This document shows positions 49,601-61,138 of a DNA stretch of 64,000 nucleotides, in pieces (position 1 is the stretch's first letter; each line of letters begins with the position of its first letter). Origin of the DNA: Aphrophora alni (taxonomy: Eukaryota; Arthropoda; Insecta; Hemiptera; Aphrophoridae); the NCBI GenBank assembly GCA_963513935.1, contig OY740765.1:69102253-69166252 (forward strand). The letters are read 5' to 3'. The position numbers and the translations under genes are program-made. The notes under the pieces were generated by a model. The model made no database searches. It saw only the letters and a list, made by a program, of their open reading frames with translations, and had not been told where the DNA came from.

Positions 49601-49648
49601 CATAAAAATGTTTATAAGAGTTTGGTTATTTTATAGTCACATCTCATA

Positions 49649-50774
49649 ATTAACCCTAATTAAAATATGTCAGTGATAACTTAATGGTCTACTTGTTGTT
49701 TAACATTACAGAAGCTCTTGATCTAACTTATACATTTTTTATAGAATTATAAGTTAATATTATCTCATATAAGTTTTAAGATCTCAGTATATAAAATGAA
49801 CATATAACTAAATGAGTAATCTATAACAAAAACATTTCATTTAGTCTAGGTCTTAGAAAAATATCTGGTGTGTGGTTTCTGGTACAACATTTCACTCCAT
49901 TTATTGCCAATTGTTTTATATGTTAAAAAATATATTACGTCTTTTTTTTAATATGATATATACACTCCAACAAAAAAGAATTATTTTTACTACAATTCAA
50001 TGACTTATCCAACCAAAAACAATACAAATTAAAATTTGTATTTTTAAAATGTTGTGATTTGTGTAATAACATTTTTATAAAAAATAAAAATAAAATTATG
50101 TGTTTATATGTTTACATCACCTAATTATAAATGTTTTAATTAAGTCAGTGATAAAACTAAAAACAAAGGTGCAAATTAACACATAACAATAAAATACTTT
50201 AATATACAACAGGTTGGAATTAATCATGAGTAATGTTATGCCTAAAACAAATTCAAACAAAACTTTGTAAGCTTATTATGTTTGTTTACAATCTACAAAT
50301 TTTGAATATAATAAGGACCAAGGCAAACAGGACACATTGTTTGTTACAGAAGGTGTGACATAATAGATAAACCATTCCTTCTAAAAAAATGATTGATAAC
50401 GTTAGTGGATTTGTGATTTGTTTAATTAATTATTACTATGCATTTTAACTAACCTTAAACTTTGACAGATACTAAATTTCTTCTTTCATAGAAACATTAA
50501 TTTTTGAACTTTTTTCTTCAATCTTTTGGTGCTATTTTTGTTTTAACATAATATGTAATGCTTTGTACATTTAACGCACTTATGATACACAAAAACAAAA
50601 GAGGAATGTGTACAATAAAAGTAAAAATGAAAGTGTACAAAAATGAATTCGGGACTGGAATTAATGTTGCATTGCATATAATTTTTCTATGGTAGGAAGT
50701 AGAGCAGTTTTTTTTTGTATATTTTCCTTGCTTCTGGTAAGAAAATCTTCTAAAGTAATCCATCGGCATTCACG
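49649..50774. other. AT-rich non-coding stretch
   Basis: Nothing recognised. Confidence 0.5.
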
Positions 50775-52933
50775 GGTATGGTATTCGCGGTTTTGATTAT
50801 TCAGTCGCTAAAAAAAAAAAAAAAAATCATACGAGATGGGATTTTCCTACAACACACCCCAGTGTGAATACAAGTGGACTTGTCCAAATGAAGGTTAATG
50901 GCATACTGTATTGTACACTAAAATATTGTACAGTGATTTATTGCAGGGCCCACTAAAGAATACCATTAAGGGAAGGGTTGTGTACGCCATGACCTTAAAG
51001 GTGGTAATCGCCGATGTGTGCCATTGTCACGGCTAGTGACATTTCCATTTAGTGTTGTACTGTACAACAAAGTGTATAGTGAGTGTTATACCCATCTGTT
51101 GTATTTTATTTAGTTAGGATTTTGATAGTGCTGTACGTATATGTACCGTACATAATTACGTTATGTTTCTTTTAAATTTTTTCAAAAATGTCCACATGTA
51201 TAGAAAAAAAGGCTAAAACAAGTCATGCCTTTAATAAAAAAAATTGAACTTCTTGATCGGCTTAAAAGTGGCGAAAGTGTAGCCTCCGTGATAAGCTTTT
51301 TTAAAGTAAACGAATCAATGGTTCGGTACATTAAGAAAACATTCGTAAAAGCGTAAAGGAAAGCTCTTCACAATCGGCAAAGGTTACATCTATGTGTCGC
51401 GATTATAACATTGAAAAAACAGAGAAGGCTTTAAATATTTGGATTGAAGTGAAGACAAACAGGGTCCCTCTCAGTTCTATTTTAATTCGAGAAAAAGCGC
51501 GGTGTTTATACAACCATTTTGTTCAGCAAGATGCTGAAAGCAGTGTCACTGATAGACCCGTGTTTTGTGCTAGTAAAGTCTGGTTCGAAAATTTAAAAAG
51601 AGTTTTTCGCATAATGTAAAAATTACTGGAGAAATAGCATCAGCTGACCATGAAGCAGCAAACTCTTACCCAAATGAAAAGTAGCAAAAGATCGTCTGAC
51701 TGTTTTGCTTTGTTGCACTGCCAGTGGTTATATGTTAAAACTGTTAGTTGTTTACAAATCGCTAAATCCAAGAGCGCTGAAAGGGAAAGACAAAAACCGC
51801 TTGCCTGTTTTGAGGAAAGCATGGGTAACTGCCAATGTTTTTACTGAGTGGTTTGATTTTTTGTAAAAGAAGCTGAATGTTATTTAAAATCAAAGTCGTT
51901 GCCATTCAAAGTTCTCCTTGTAATTGATAACACACCTGGGCATCCAGGAAACCTTACACATCCCAATGTGAAAGTCTTATTTCTTTCACCAAATACCACA
52001 GCTTTGTTGCAACCTTTAGACCAAAGAATTATAGCAGCTATCAAAGCATATTACCTACGGCTAAATCTGAGTAGGCTATTACGCAATTTGGACGAGGATG
52101 TAACAGTTAGAAAAATTATAATATCGCAGATTGGATTGTAAATATAAAGGATGTGATTGATGAAATTAAATCGTCAACAATCAATGCTTGCTGGCGAAAA
52201 TTATGGCCAGAAGCTGTTTTAGAACTTACGATATGTACTGATGAAACTATGACAGAAATTATATCGATAGCACGTAAAATTGAAGATGATGGCTTCAATG
52301 AAATAGATGCCTCTGACATCCTTAAACTTTTGGAAGATAATGATGACGAACTAACTCTGGAGGAGATTATAAAAGATACGCCTAATATAATGAGCCAGGA
52401 TGATGAAGACGAAGAACTAGAAAATGGTGTTTCTCAAAGTCAAATTAATTTAAAAGAAGTGACTGAAATATTTCGATTAGCGAAAGAGTTAGCTACGAAA
52501 GTGTCAGAAGTTGATCCTTCTCTTGAACGGTCAAATAAATTCAGTCGAGAACTTGACATGGCATTAGCGCCGTACAATGAAGTGTGAAAAGAACTAGAAA
52601 ATAATAAAAAACAATCAAAGATTACAAGTTTTTTAAAACTTAAGTTAATTAAATTTTAGATTTTTTTTAGTTTTATTTTTGTAGCATTTTAGATTTCTCA
52701 GTGATAAATATTTCCATAGTAGACTGTACGGTTCTTAGATTTTAGTGACTGTGTCAATGATTATGTATTTAGTGTTATGAAACTGAAGTTATCATTTACG
52801 GGATAAGCAGGATACTTTATTCAAAAATAAAGTAAATAAAATGTAAGTAAACATGAAATTTATTATCTTATGTAAATTAATTACATATAGGTACTTTCGC
52901 TATTCGCAGTTTTGTTATTCGCGGTACTATACC
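50775..52933 (+). mobile_element. Second Tigger/pogo-like element
   Basis: Encloses a Tigger-type transposase. The ends are diverged inverted repeats: GGTATGGTATTCGCGG at 50775 and, inverted on the right, GGTATAGTACCGCGAATA ending at 52933. The TTCGCGGT and ATTCGC motifs recur near both ends. The boundaries are approximate, with TA inside GGTA as the likely target duplication. About 2.16 kb. Confidence 0.65.
51188..52587 (+). pseudogene. Tigger transposase lacking the first catalytic motif
   Basis: Blocks in order: KIELLDRLKSGESVASV and FKVNESMVRYIKK (CENP-B N-type HTH, about 51240-51350); EKARCLYNHFVQ and ASKVWFENLKRVF (CENP-B HTH, to 51615); KDRLTVLLCCTASGYMLK and LRKAWVTANVFTEWFDF (about 51685-51860); VLLVIDNTPGHPGN near 51904 with the second catalytic Asp; and LSPNTTALLQPLDQRIIAAI near 51975. 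The tail at 52153-52587 is open and acidic. The stretch that should carry the first Asp (a 'DETGLFW'-like block between 51645 and 51680) is missing, which suggests an internal deletion of tens of codons. Frameshifts are also present. Dead copy. Confidence 0.8.
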
Positions 52934-53009
52934 TTTTCTTTTATGAATGGAACTAGATTTTCGTAGCATGCTACATCTGGGCATTTCGTATATAAGTTAT
53001 CTGGGCTTC

Positions 53010-53760
53010 ACCATCAAAGCTTTTTAGAACAACAATAATGGTGGGGAGAGAATTTTTTCATCACTTTAATTTTGGATGTCACGATTGTCTTCCATCAGTA
53101 CATGCAATTAAGACATGAATACATAATTATGAGGAAACAAAGTTAGCAATGAAAATGAATTCTCCGGGTGGTGTATGTAATGGTACAGCAGTGTTCGAAG
53201 AATATTAATACAGGATTTACATTACCATTTATATAAGTTTCAAATCATTAAGGAACTAAAACTTAATTATCACCTAATGTGATAATAATTCTGTGAAAGA
53301 ATATTTGAAAATATAAACGAGGACAATGAGTTTGTTAACAAGCTGTGAATGTTAGAAGCCATCTCCATCTTAAATGGATTTATAAATAAACAAAATTTTC
53401 ATTACTGAGCACAAGAAAATCCTCCTCAGCTACATCACGATCTATTTGCACTGTAATAAAGTTACCATGAGTGTGCTGTGTGATAATATGGCGTAATATA
53501 GATTTGTTGATTTAAGGAAGAAGATGGACTTGAGACTACAGTCATATGGGATGGTACAAGAGCTACTGGTAACCTTTATTGCACAAAAACTATAGAATTT
53601 TCCACAATATTGGCAATACCTGTTTTCAACAATACGGATTAACATCATGCACAACACGAATATCAATGGTTGCTGTACGCCAATTGTTTGGAAACCAATC
53701 ACACAATTTACAGAAATGATTACATTCCATTGCTCCCCACATACCTTGATTTGACATTTT
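53010..53760 (+). pseudogene. Tc1/mariner-type transposase relic with DUF4817-like N-terminus
   Basis: The translation gives FFHHFNFGCHDCLPSVHAIK, then IHNYEETKLAMKMNSPGG (like the 'F.rhfhfGRhdpvPar..I..Wv..f..tGSa..k..pGRPr' N-terminal module found in many insect transposases). Around 53370-53460 it gives LNGFINKQNFHYWAQENPPQLH, matching the 'lsGfVNKQN.RyWa.eNP..lh' block. Many stops. No terminal repeats found. The protein would be a DDE transposase; this copy is dead. Confidence 0.6.
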
Positions 53761-54199
53761 CTTCTTGTGACATCACCTTAAAAGCAAAGTATATTGGAGT
53801 CGATCTTCTACAATGGAAATATCCAAAACTAAGATCTAAGAAGTAATCGACAGAAATTCCAGTTGAAGTGTTACTTTGAACCAATTACAATTTCATTAAG
53901 AGAGTGCAGGAATATTTGCAGAGAAAGAAGCTAAATCTACAAAGATGTCATGTTCAAGAAATAAATTTACTGTACATTTTCATAAGTTGGATATTTTTTA
54001 CTATAAATGACATAAATACATTTATTAAAAACATTTTTGTTCATAAAAATAATAATATTTTTTTATATTCTTGTACTCTTACTCATCCGTTAAAAACAGA
54101 AAACGGAACAAAGAGTTCTGAAATATATCTTGACATGAAAAGAAGAAATTTAGTGTTCGTAATGTTTAAAGTAAGTTGAAACATACAACAATAAGTATT

Positions 54200-54827
54200 T
54201 AAATCTTTCCTGAAACACATTTATTGAAGAATGGTACAATTTATAAAAATGAAGTAAAAACATAAAACAAGAATCAACTGTATGCGTTTGATGGGGGTGA
54301 AATCTGAAGAATAGATTCTTCATCATCATTTTCAACTGATGGAAGCCTTAAATTATTTTCTCGGTGAAGAACGTTCGGATTAAATTGTATTACTTGTGTA
54401 GCAACAGGTTTTTCATTATGTTGTACTTTTTGAGTCACAAATGTATTAAAGTCTTGCACAGTGAACGGCTCACTTGAATTTGTTATTAGAGCTGATGAGC
54501 TTAAATATTCATCACACTTAATTAATTGTGAATTTTCTCCATGAGATTTAATAAGGGAAGGAAGTCTGTTGCTTTGGATATCCAATGATGCATTTTTCTT
54601 AGATACATTTTCATCCTTCTCAAGTGGATCTATAGATTTATGAGTAGATACTGTGCACAACTTCTTTCGTAGATTCTGGCGGAAGGTAATTTCTTCAACT
54701 GAAGTCTGTTTCTTTTTGAAATGAGGTGAGCTTAAATATATTACTGATGAAGTTGAGCCTGAAGTACTTATGCTTGGTTCTACTGACACTGGTATCGCCA
54801 TATCAAACATATGTGTAGGAATGTTAC
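54200..54827 (-). CDS. Atf-2: ATF-2-like transcription factor, last exon (C-terminal tail and 3' UTR)
   Basis: The minus-strand exon begins at 54827 after an AG acceptor (TTTTCTTTCAG) and encodes NIPTHMFDMAIPVSVEP..., about 180 residues, to a TAA at 54274. The first two bases complete a Gly codon started by the last base of the bZIP exon at 59351, so the splice phase agrees. The tail is rich in Ser, Thr, Asn and Glu with no named domain, as in the poorly conserved C-termini of ATF-2 relatives. A minus-strand AATAAA lies at 54225-54220, about 50 bases after the stop, so the transcript probably ends near 54200. Assignment to the same gene rests on phase, order and strand. Lineage-specific sequence prevents an independent match. 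Confidence 0.7.
54220..54225 (-). terminator. Polyadenylation signal of the Atf-2-like gene
   Basis: AATAAA on the minus strand (TTTATT on plus), about 50 bases downstream of the stop codon at 54274. Confidence 0.6.
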
Positions 54828-55482
54828 CTGAAAGAAAACAAAAGATATTGCTGTAATTACATTAATTTGTTTATTTAGCTCATCTTACTTCAATAATTTC
54901 ATCTAATAAGAAGCATAGGAGGAATTAAGCTGGGACTAGGGAGAGCTAGTTCAAAGTAATTGAAGTACCAGATATTTGGAGGACAAAAGCACATGAAAAA
55001 GTAATAAAAGCATGTAAGTTAAACTCTTGTGAGAATAGGAAGCTGAGCAGTACAGAGAAATAAATGATGACATGTTCTAATATTTGAAAATGTATGATTT
55101 TCAGACAAACACTGTCATTATTTCAGTAATAGTTCCTCTGTTCATGTTGAAATAATGTTCCTTCTGATGCTCCATCCCAAAGAGGTTTTATAACAGTAAG
55201 TCTTGTTTCCTATTCTACAAGCTTTTTGTAAAGATATTTAAAATCGAAAAAAGTGAATCAGTTTTAAATTATATACAGTATGGAAAATAAGTCCAATAAC
55301 CCCAGACTAATTTTGCAATGAATGGTGATGTAATACTTTTATAATACTTCATGGGTCAGTTACTCTACATTTTGTTTTCAAAAATGTTCCCATTAAGGGA
55401 GGGGGTAGAAAGGAGGCAACTAAAAAAATTTAAGTCATAACACACATTTTGTGGCTCCTCATTTTAAGCAAAATGGTGAAAA

Positions 55483-55980
55483 CAACAAATTATTCTATGA
55501 CAACCCTATACAAAATGGTGGAGGCTCAATTTTGAATTAATAATTCAACAAATTGCTGTGTAATAATTGCTATAAATTGCAAGTGGCTTATCTACAAACA
55601 AATTTGTTTATTTTTAAAATTAGTAGTAGGATTTAGTTAGGAGGTACAGTAATAAAATTATTCTTTGAGAACCCTATAAAAAATGGCAGGGGCTTAATTT
55701 GGAATAGCTAATTTAACAAATTGGTGTGTAATTATTTAAATTATAAGTTGCTTATCTACAAACAAATTTGTTAATTTTTTTAATTAGTAGAAGGGTTTAG
55801 TTAGGAGGTACAGTAATAAAATTATTCTATGACAACCCTATACAAAAATTGCAGGGCTCAATTTGAATAAGTAATTAAACAAATTGGTGTGTAATTGTTA
55901 TAAACTAAAAGTGGCTTATCTACAAATTTGTTTATTTTTTAAATTAGTAGAAGGGTTTAGTTAGGAGGTACAGTAATAGA
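55483..55980. repeat. Tandem repeat of ~165 bp, three copies
   Basis: Copies start near 55483, 55651 and 55815. Each has AAATTATTCTWTGASAACCC, then ACAAATTGSTGTGTAAT, GTGGCTTATCTACAAA and TTTAGTTAGGAGGTACAGTA. Identity is high but imperfect. No coding frame. Confidence 0.85.
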
Positions 55981-56979
55981 GGATAATTAAAATCATATTA
56001 GATTTCATTTTAATATATGTTAAATTGTTCGGCCTATACCGACTGACAATGTGTCATAAGGGTTTACAAAGATGACACAGCCAAGATTTTAATTGTACTT
56101 TATTTTGTACCTACTACCTAAAACCGATTTATTTTTAAAATTATATATATAGATAAACCACTTGTAATTTATTCCAATTGTAAAGCAACTTTAATGAAGG
56201 ACTTATTCAAACTTTTGAGAACATTTTGGATAGAGTCATCATAAAGCAATTTTTTTTCACAACATTTTTCACTATGTAGTTAACTTAATTCTTCAAAATG
56301 GTTTGCCTTAATAGGTACATGAATCATAATTTACTTGCTGCAGCGGTTTACCCTACAGGGTATGTAAAATGACAGTTCATTAGATGGGGGCATCGGATGG
56401 CTGTTTTTTGAACTATTCAATGAAGGAACTAAACTGAGAAGTATAACATGCAACATTATATATTTCTCCATGGTCAGAGATGCTATAATTTTGTTTTACT
56501 GGCCAAATACATTAACAACGGGTCATTTTTCGTCTGCTCTCAGCTGGTAAATACTCAGTAAGGCATAATACCGTGGTGCATAAATATAATGCTATTTATT
56601 AAAGTATTATTTAGTGCTAATAAAAAGTGATTTATATGTTTGTGTGTTATATTTCACTTGAAGTGTTTTGTTTTTCATAGTTTTATTAAAAATTACTTGT
56701 TCTACATCCGAGTATTGAGTTTCGTCAAGTGTTGTAGCTAGATTATTGTATATATTTGTTACTACAAGAAAGTTGTAACATTTATATCTACCTATTATTC
56801 ACATGGAACAGGAATAAAAACAAATAAAGTAGGTAAAGAGGAATGAAATCTCATTAGTAGTATATGATTACAACAAACAAATGGAAGGAGTAAGACCAAA
56901 TGTTGAACAGTTTCCTTTTAGAAAAAAAGAGAGGCCTAAAATAGTATGGAAAGATAATTAAAACAACAACTTTTTAGTA

Positions 56980-57620
56980 TAACCCACAAATTTATTGAAA
57001 CTTGCCGACCATGGTTTCGCTAGTTACAGCATTGTCAAGGTATCTTACAAGAATAAAGAAAACGTACAGTTCACCATACATACAATAACTGAGTATTCCC
57101 CATTGTTAACCTAAAAACGGAATGTAGAGAGGGGGTGGTGGAAAGGATTATGACCTGGCTAAAGGTTTAAGGAGTGAATAATTATTTAATTCTAATTGTT
57201 CATTTAAAACTAAAACTTTTTACCCTCAACTATTCTATTAATATCTAATTTTTCTAGATGATTTATTTTATAGACTTATTACATATGTGTAAAATATTAA
57301 CATTTATGTTAAAATGAAAATTCGAAACATATGTTTTTAAGTGATTAGCAAAATTAGTCATCATAGCCCAACCACCATCTTCTATCATTCTCATCCAATC
57401 TAATTTTAAAATTTTGACCAGTTTGACCTATATATGTAGGGAAACTATTACAAATTAGGGAAACTATTAGAAAAGAATAAGTGTTATAAACTGGTATTTT
57501 ACGTTGATAATAATTTAGTTAAATTGTTAATTAATAGTAAAGATAAAATACCAAAAATGAGTTAAAATGGGGTTTATCAATTAACTTGTTAAATTTGTAC
57601 CATTAACATTAACATTATAC
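56980..57620. mobile_element. Penelope-like element fragments in inverted arrangement
   Basis: On the minus strand (about 57460 to 57300), PTYIGQTGQNFKIRLDEN, then after a shift TNFANHLKTYVSNFHF, give the GIY-YIG endonuclease. A Penelope-type 3' UTR with GTTTCGCTAGTTACAGCATT on plus follows down to 56980. On the plus strand (57480-57600), CYKLVFYVDNNLVKLLINSKDKIPKM then NGVYQLTC correspond to the linker normally just upstream of that endonuclease. The two parts are therefore head to head. An adjoining 20-bp duplication (GGGAAACTATTA at 57439 and 57459) marks the junction. Confidence 0.6.
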
Positions 57621-59240
57621 CTACGGATAAAATTTAAAAAAATTAAAAACTCCTGCAGGAAGATAGTAAGTACAGAACAAAAAAATCTCATATTAAAGGG
57701 TTAATTGAGTATTGAATTCAATTGTTAGCAAATTAGATTTTTACCTTCATTTTTATGCAGGGAACATATGACTGTTCATCAGGTGTTTATTTTATTAACA
57801 AATATATAATTCTTGTAATAGTAATAATTGCAATTTCATTATATAATTAATAATGATTTTAAAACCCAGTTATCAAAAATATTTGAAGGAAAAAAAAATC
57901 TTTAGTAGTTTGAGACATAAGCATAAACAGTGTGGCAGTTGACCTGTCAGTGAGAGTGACAGTGAGAGTTAAAATAGATTGCTAAATATTATATCAAGAT
58001 CTTATAAATTGGTGCAGGTATGAGATTTTGGTCAAATCACTTATTATATGAAATTGGGAGATATTGGTACTTTTAATTTATGAACATTTTTAGATACAGT
58101 CTGATTTTGATTAAGAATAATATTCATGTATTTTAGAGATGAGTTTGAAATTGACATCAGTTTGTTCTTGCATGGCCCTCAAAAATCAAAAATATTGGCA
58201 AAGTGTTTTTTGACACCTATTAAGGCACTGAGTTTAAATTTTCCCTCTGTATATCCTTAAATTAAAAAAAAAAACATATGTTGAAATACTTTTATAGACA
58301 GAATTTGATGAAGTTTATAATATATATGTTTTTTTAAAGTGCTGGGTTCAAATTATATGTATAATGTTTAATAAAAACAATGGGATAGCCATCACAACTA
58401 TGTATACATCTACTTGATATTTTAATGTATAATTATAAAATTTGAAAAGGAATAAAACCAAAAATTGTAATTTGGTAAGTGGGCATATTTTGGCCATATA
58501 TCGGGACATTAATTTTATTTCATTTATTTAATAAATCAAATTTATGGGGTAGTTGCCATATAAAAAACACAAAATTATAATTTTCTCAAAATCGGGTTTA
58601 ATGATATTGATCATGTGTAGGGACACAAACAAAATATATTGGTCACCATATCTCAAAAAATGCTAGTTCATCAGTTATCACTAAAAAAACTAAAAAATCC
58701 AACACAGTGCTGTTATAAAATTTCTCAAAATCAACTCTTCCAATTAATTTAGTTCAAATTTTAGTAAATTGTGAAGATTAAAAAGTAAAAAAATATTATG
58801 GTTCAGGAATAATTGGCAAAAAAACAAAAATGAACCTTATCCACCATCATTAAAAGCTTGACTTTAATGAAATATGATTTATTCTGAGACAAAGCAAAAC
58901 AAATTTAAATATTTTTTCAATATTACTGTCAAATACCAAAGTGATATTTTTGCAATAAGTAGTTTTGTTTGGTTACTATTAAGATTGTGAATGGGTGTGC
59001 GAGATAGTTTGGATGATTTTATGCATAATTTATTGTTATCATTTTTAATTAACCCTGTCATAGGTTCTTAACTGCTGTTGATTGTAATCACTTGTTCTTA
59101 CTCTAGCTTTCATCTCGTCCCTCTTCTTGTTTACTTACTAAGTGCTGTTTGTAGTTTTAATTTAGTTTCTAAATGATCAGCACAAGTTAAAACTGGTAAT
59201 GGTATTTTACCTCTTTTCTGTGGTATATAACAGTGTTTGA

Positions 59241-59299
59241 TTTTTCTTATCCCATAATGTTTAACTTCCAGACAGTTAAACATTATGTGATAAGGATAA
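59241..59299. repeat. Perfect-type hairpin in the Atf-2-like intron
   Basis: TTCTTATCCCATAATGTTTAAC (left arm, to 59265) is the inverse of GTTAAACATTATGTGATAAGGA (right arm, from 59275) with one or two mismatches and a loop of about 9 bases. It starts about 50 bases inside the intron after the bZIP exon donor. Confidence 0.8.
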
Positions 59300-59350
59300 T
59301 CACAATCAAAGTCTAAAATTTCAAAATAATTAAAATTATAAAAGGATAAC

Positions 59351-59541
59351 CTTGAGACATTGCTTGTGTCACTGGGCAGTCCTTGTGTGCCAACAACAGT
59401 GTTTTCAACTGCGCAACTTCAGCTTTCAAAGAAGCTACTTCCGACTGTAGTTGCTGATTTGTTGTAAGCATATGTTCAGCTCGCCTTTCCAGGTCGGCCA
59501 CCCAAGATTTACGTCGTTCTCGACATCTCATTGCCGCTGCT
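59351..59541 (-). CDS. Atf-2: ATF-2-like transcription factor, bZIP exon
   Basis: The 191-base minus-strand exon encodes AAAMRCRERRKSWVADLERR, the bZIP basic region, followed by a leucine zipper with heptad hydrophobics (AEHMLTTNQQLQSEVASL, then VAQLKTLLLAHKDCPVTQAM). The LLLAHKDCPVT motif directly after the zipper is characteristic of the ATF-2/ATF-7/CREB5 group, nuclear dimeric factors that bind CRE-like DNA and respond to p38/JNK signalling. It starts after TTTTTAG (codon split after two bases, completing Arg) and ends at 59351 before GTTATC (one base of a Gly codon). The N-terminal exons (zinc finger and activation region) are not in the window. The family is clear; the symbol follows the fly orthologue. 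Confidence 0.93.
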
Positions 59542-60205
59542 CTAAAAATGATCAAAAATTATTTATCTCAGAATTAGTTATCCCCTCACCATATCATGGA
59601 TTAACTTTTCAGTAATTTATGAAGGATATATCTACATACTACGTTTCACAGTAGGCGGTTTGTGTATATATTCACATAATCTATATAGGCTTAAAATGTG
59701 TAGAGGGTATAGCTGCAGTTAAAGTCAGGGTGACACTGTTGATGCCCTATGCTTGGATAATGGTGACGGGAATTAATTCAGTAAGTCACTATTTAGGCTT
59801 CGAGAGCTTTTGGTGGATTATGATAGATTATCATAATTTAGAGTTATGTGAAATTTCAAAAATCAGGAGTTAGATTGAAAAAAACTTGGTAATTATATAG
59901 CAGAGTAGCCTCACTTAAAAATCAATTTTTATGGGTTTTATTCGTCAAATAAATGTTGGAAAAATATTTTATTATCGAAAAAAAGTGTCGGAAAGATGAT
60001 CACATAATATAATTACACAAGAAAATCTTAATCAGAGTCAAATTCTGCTGCAAATTCAGTAAAATAAAGACAAATAAAAACTAAAGACAATAGTTATTTG
60101 TGCAACTAGTGAGCAAAGTGGTACTTTTTTAAACGAGAGAAAAATGTTGATGCACGAGGATTGCCGAGTGCTTCAATTTTATCGAGTTTAAAAAAGACAC
60201 TTTGC

Positions 60206-60430
60206 TCACGAATTGAACATTATACTTTGTCTACAGTTGATATTTTGTGATAAAAACAGTTCATACTGGCGGTCGTACTTTTTCCTTGATTTGACAGGAA
60301 CGAGATTTAATACAATGTTGTTAGCTTTTTCCGCTAATTTAGGCGGGGTATTTGACAGGTTTTCATCCTCTGAAACTGTCCATATTTTAAAACTAACTAC
60401 ACAAAATATAGCAGTAGTGCTAAACAACAC
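60206..60430 (-). pseudogene. Tyrosine-recombinase-like (Crypton-type) N-terminal fragment
   Basis: A minus-strand frame includes KLAEKANNIVLNLVPVKSRK followed by KYDRQYELFLSQ. A segment of the form 'a..lvP.KSr..Y...Y..F..w' starts the core-binding domain of the Crypton-like tyrosine recombinases common in insect genomes. The catalytic domain (R...HxxR...Y) is absent. It is flanked by the inner inverted repeats of the long-TIR element, which suggests capture or a deletion derivative. The family call is tentative. Confidence 0.4.
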
Positions 60431-61068
60431 ATCAACACTGAGTAGAAGTTCTCACGTCTAAACTGAGGTTATTTATGAATATTACAAATAACTTAGGTGT
60501 ATTGTTGAGGAAACGGGATTGCCAACTTCAAAACTCGACAAACGAAAAATACTCTCCATGTACATACACTGTCAATCATCTGCATGAATAATTACTTCCT
60601 TTTTCAACTTTAAAACGTTGTTTTGTTATGTATTTATGTTATTTTACATGTAAGAATTAATCTAACCTACATACGGGACATTTCCTGTATATTATAAATC
60701 AATTCAAATAAACTTAACCTAAATTTCGCTTTGTTCGGTTGCCATTCGGAGTGAGCAAAGTAGTGTGCAAAGTGAAACTGTTGAGAAATCAGCTGTTTTG
60801 CAAACTAATTTAAATGAACAAAATGCCACTTTGTAAACAACTGTAGACAAATAATAAATTATTCTGGGTTTCTATGATTTGTACTTTTAAAAGTACATCA
60901 GGCTATTAGGCCTATAAACTAGTTCACCTCTGGGTCTTAGGAGGTTAAGGTGTATTTTCCTTGTTTTATTTTTTATCCTCTACTACATACCTTACTTCAT
61001 AAGAATAAATAATGTTTTCTTTGCTGTAAATATGTAAATATGTAGGGCTGTATTATTATATGTCACGA

Positions 61069-61085
61069 AAGGTTTGGCCAGGTTG

Positions 61086-61121
<36 letters not shown>

Positions 61122-61138
61122 CTACCTGGCCAAACCTT
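61069..61138. repeat. (TA)n palindrome with 15-bp inverted arms
   Basis: AAGGTTTGGCCAGGT at 61069-61083 is the exact inverse of ACCTGGCCAAACCTT at 61124-61138. A TA run of about 35 bases lies between them. The whole is a potential cruciform. Confidence 0.9.

Larger units (their letters stand above)
43403..49646 (+). mobile_element. Mariner transposon broken by two later insertions
   Basis: The left TIR TGAGATGTGGCTACAAAATA at 43403 and its inverse at the right end (TATTTTATAGTCACATCTCA, ending 49646) match at 18 of 20 positions and are flanked by TA (43401-43402, 49647-49648). Removing the Tigger (43681-45771 plus one TA) and the piggyBac (46106-49050 plus one TTAA) leaves about 1202 bp, close to the roughly 1.3-kb length of mariner elements. 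Three mariner coding pieces lie in the correct order and orientation between the insertions. Confidence 0.88.
54828..59350 (-). other. Intron of the Atf-2-like gene (4.5 kb)
   Basis: The donor GTTATC lies directly after 59351 on the minus strand and the acceptor AG before 54827. It contains a three-copy ~165-bp tandem repeat (55483-55980), Penelope-like fragments (56980-57620), and a hairpin at 59241-59299. Other parts (56000-56970, 57630-59000) are AT-rich, with one possible old repeat at 58480-58860. Confidence 0.7.
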
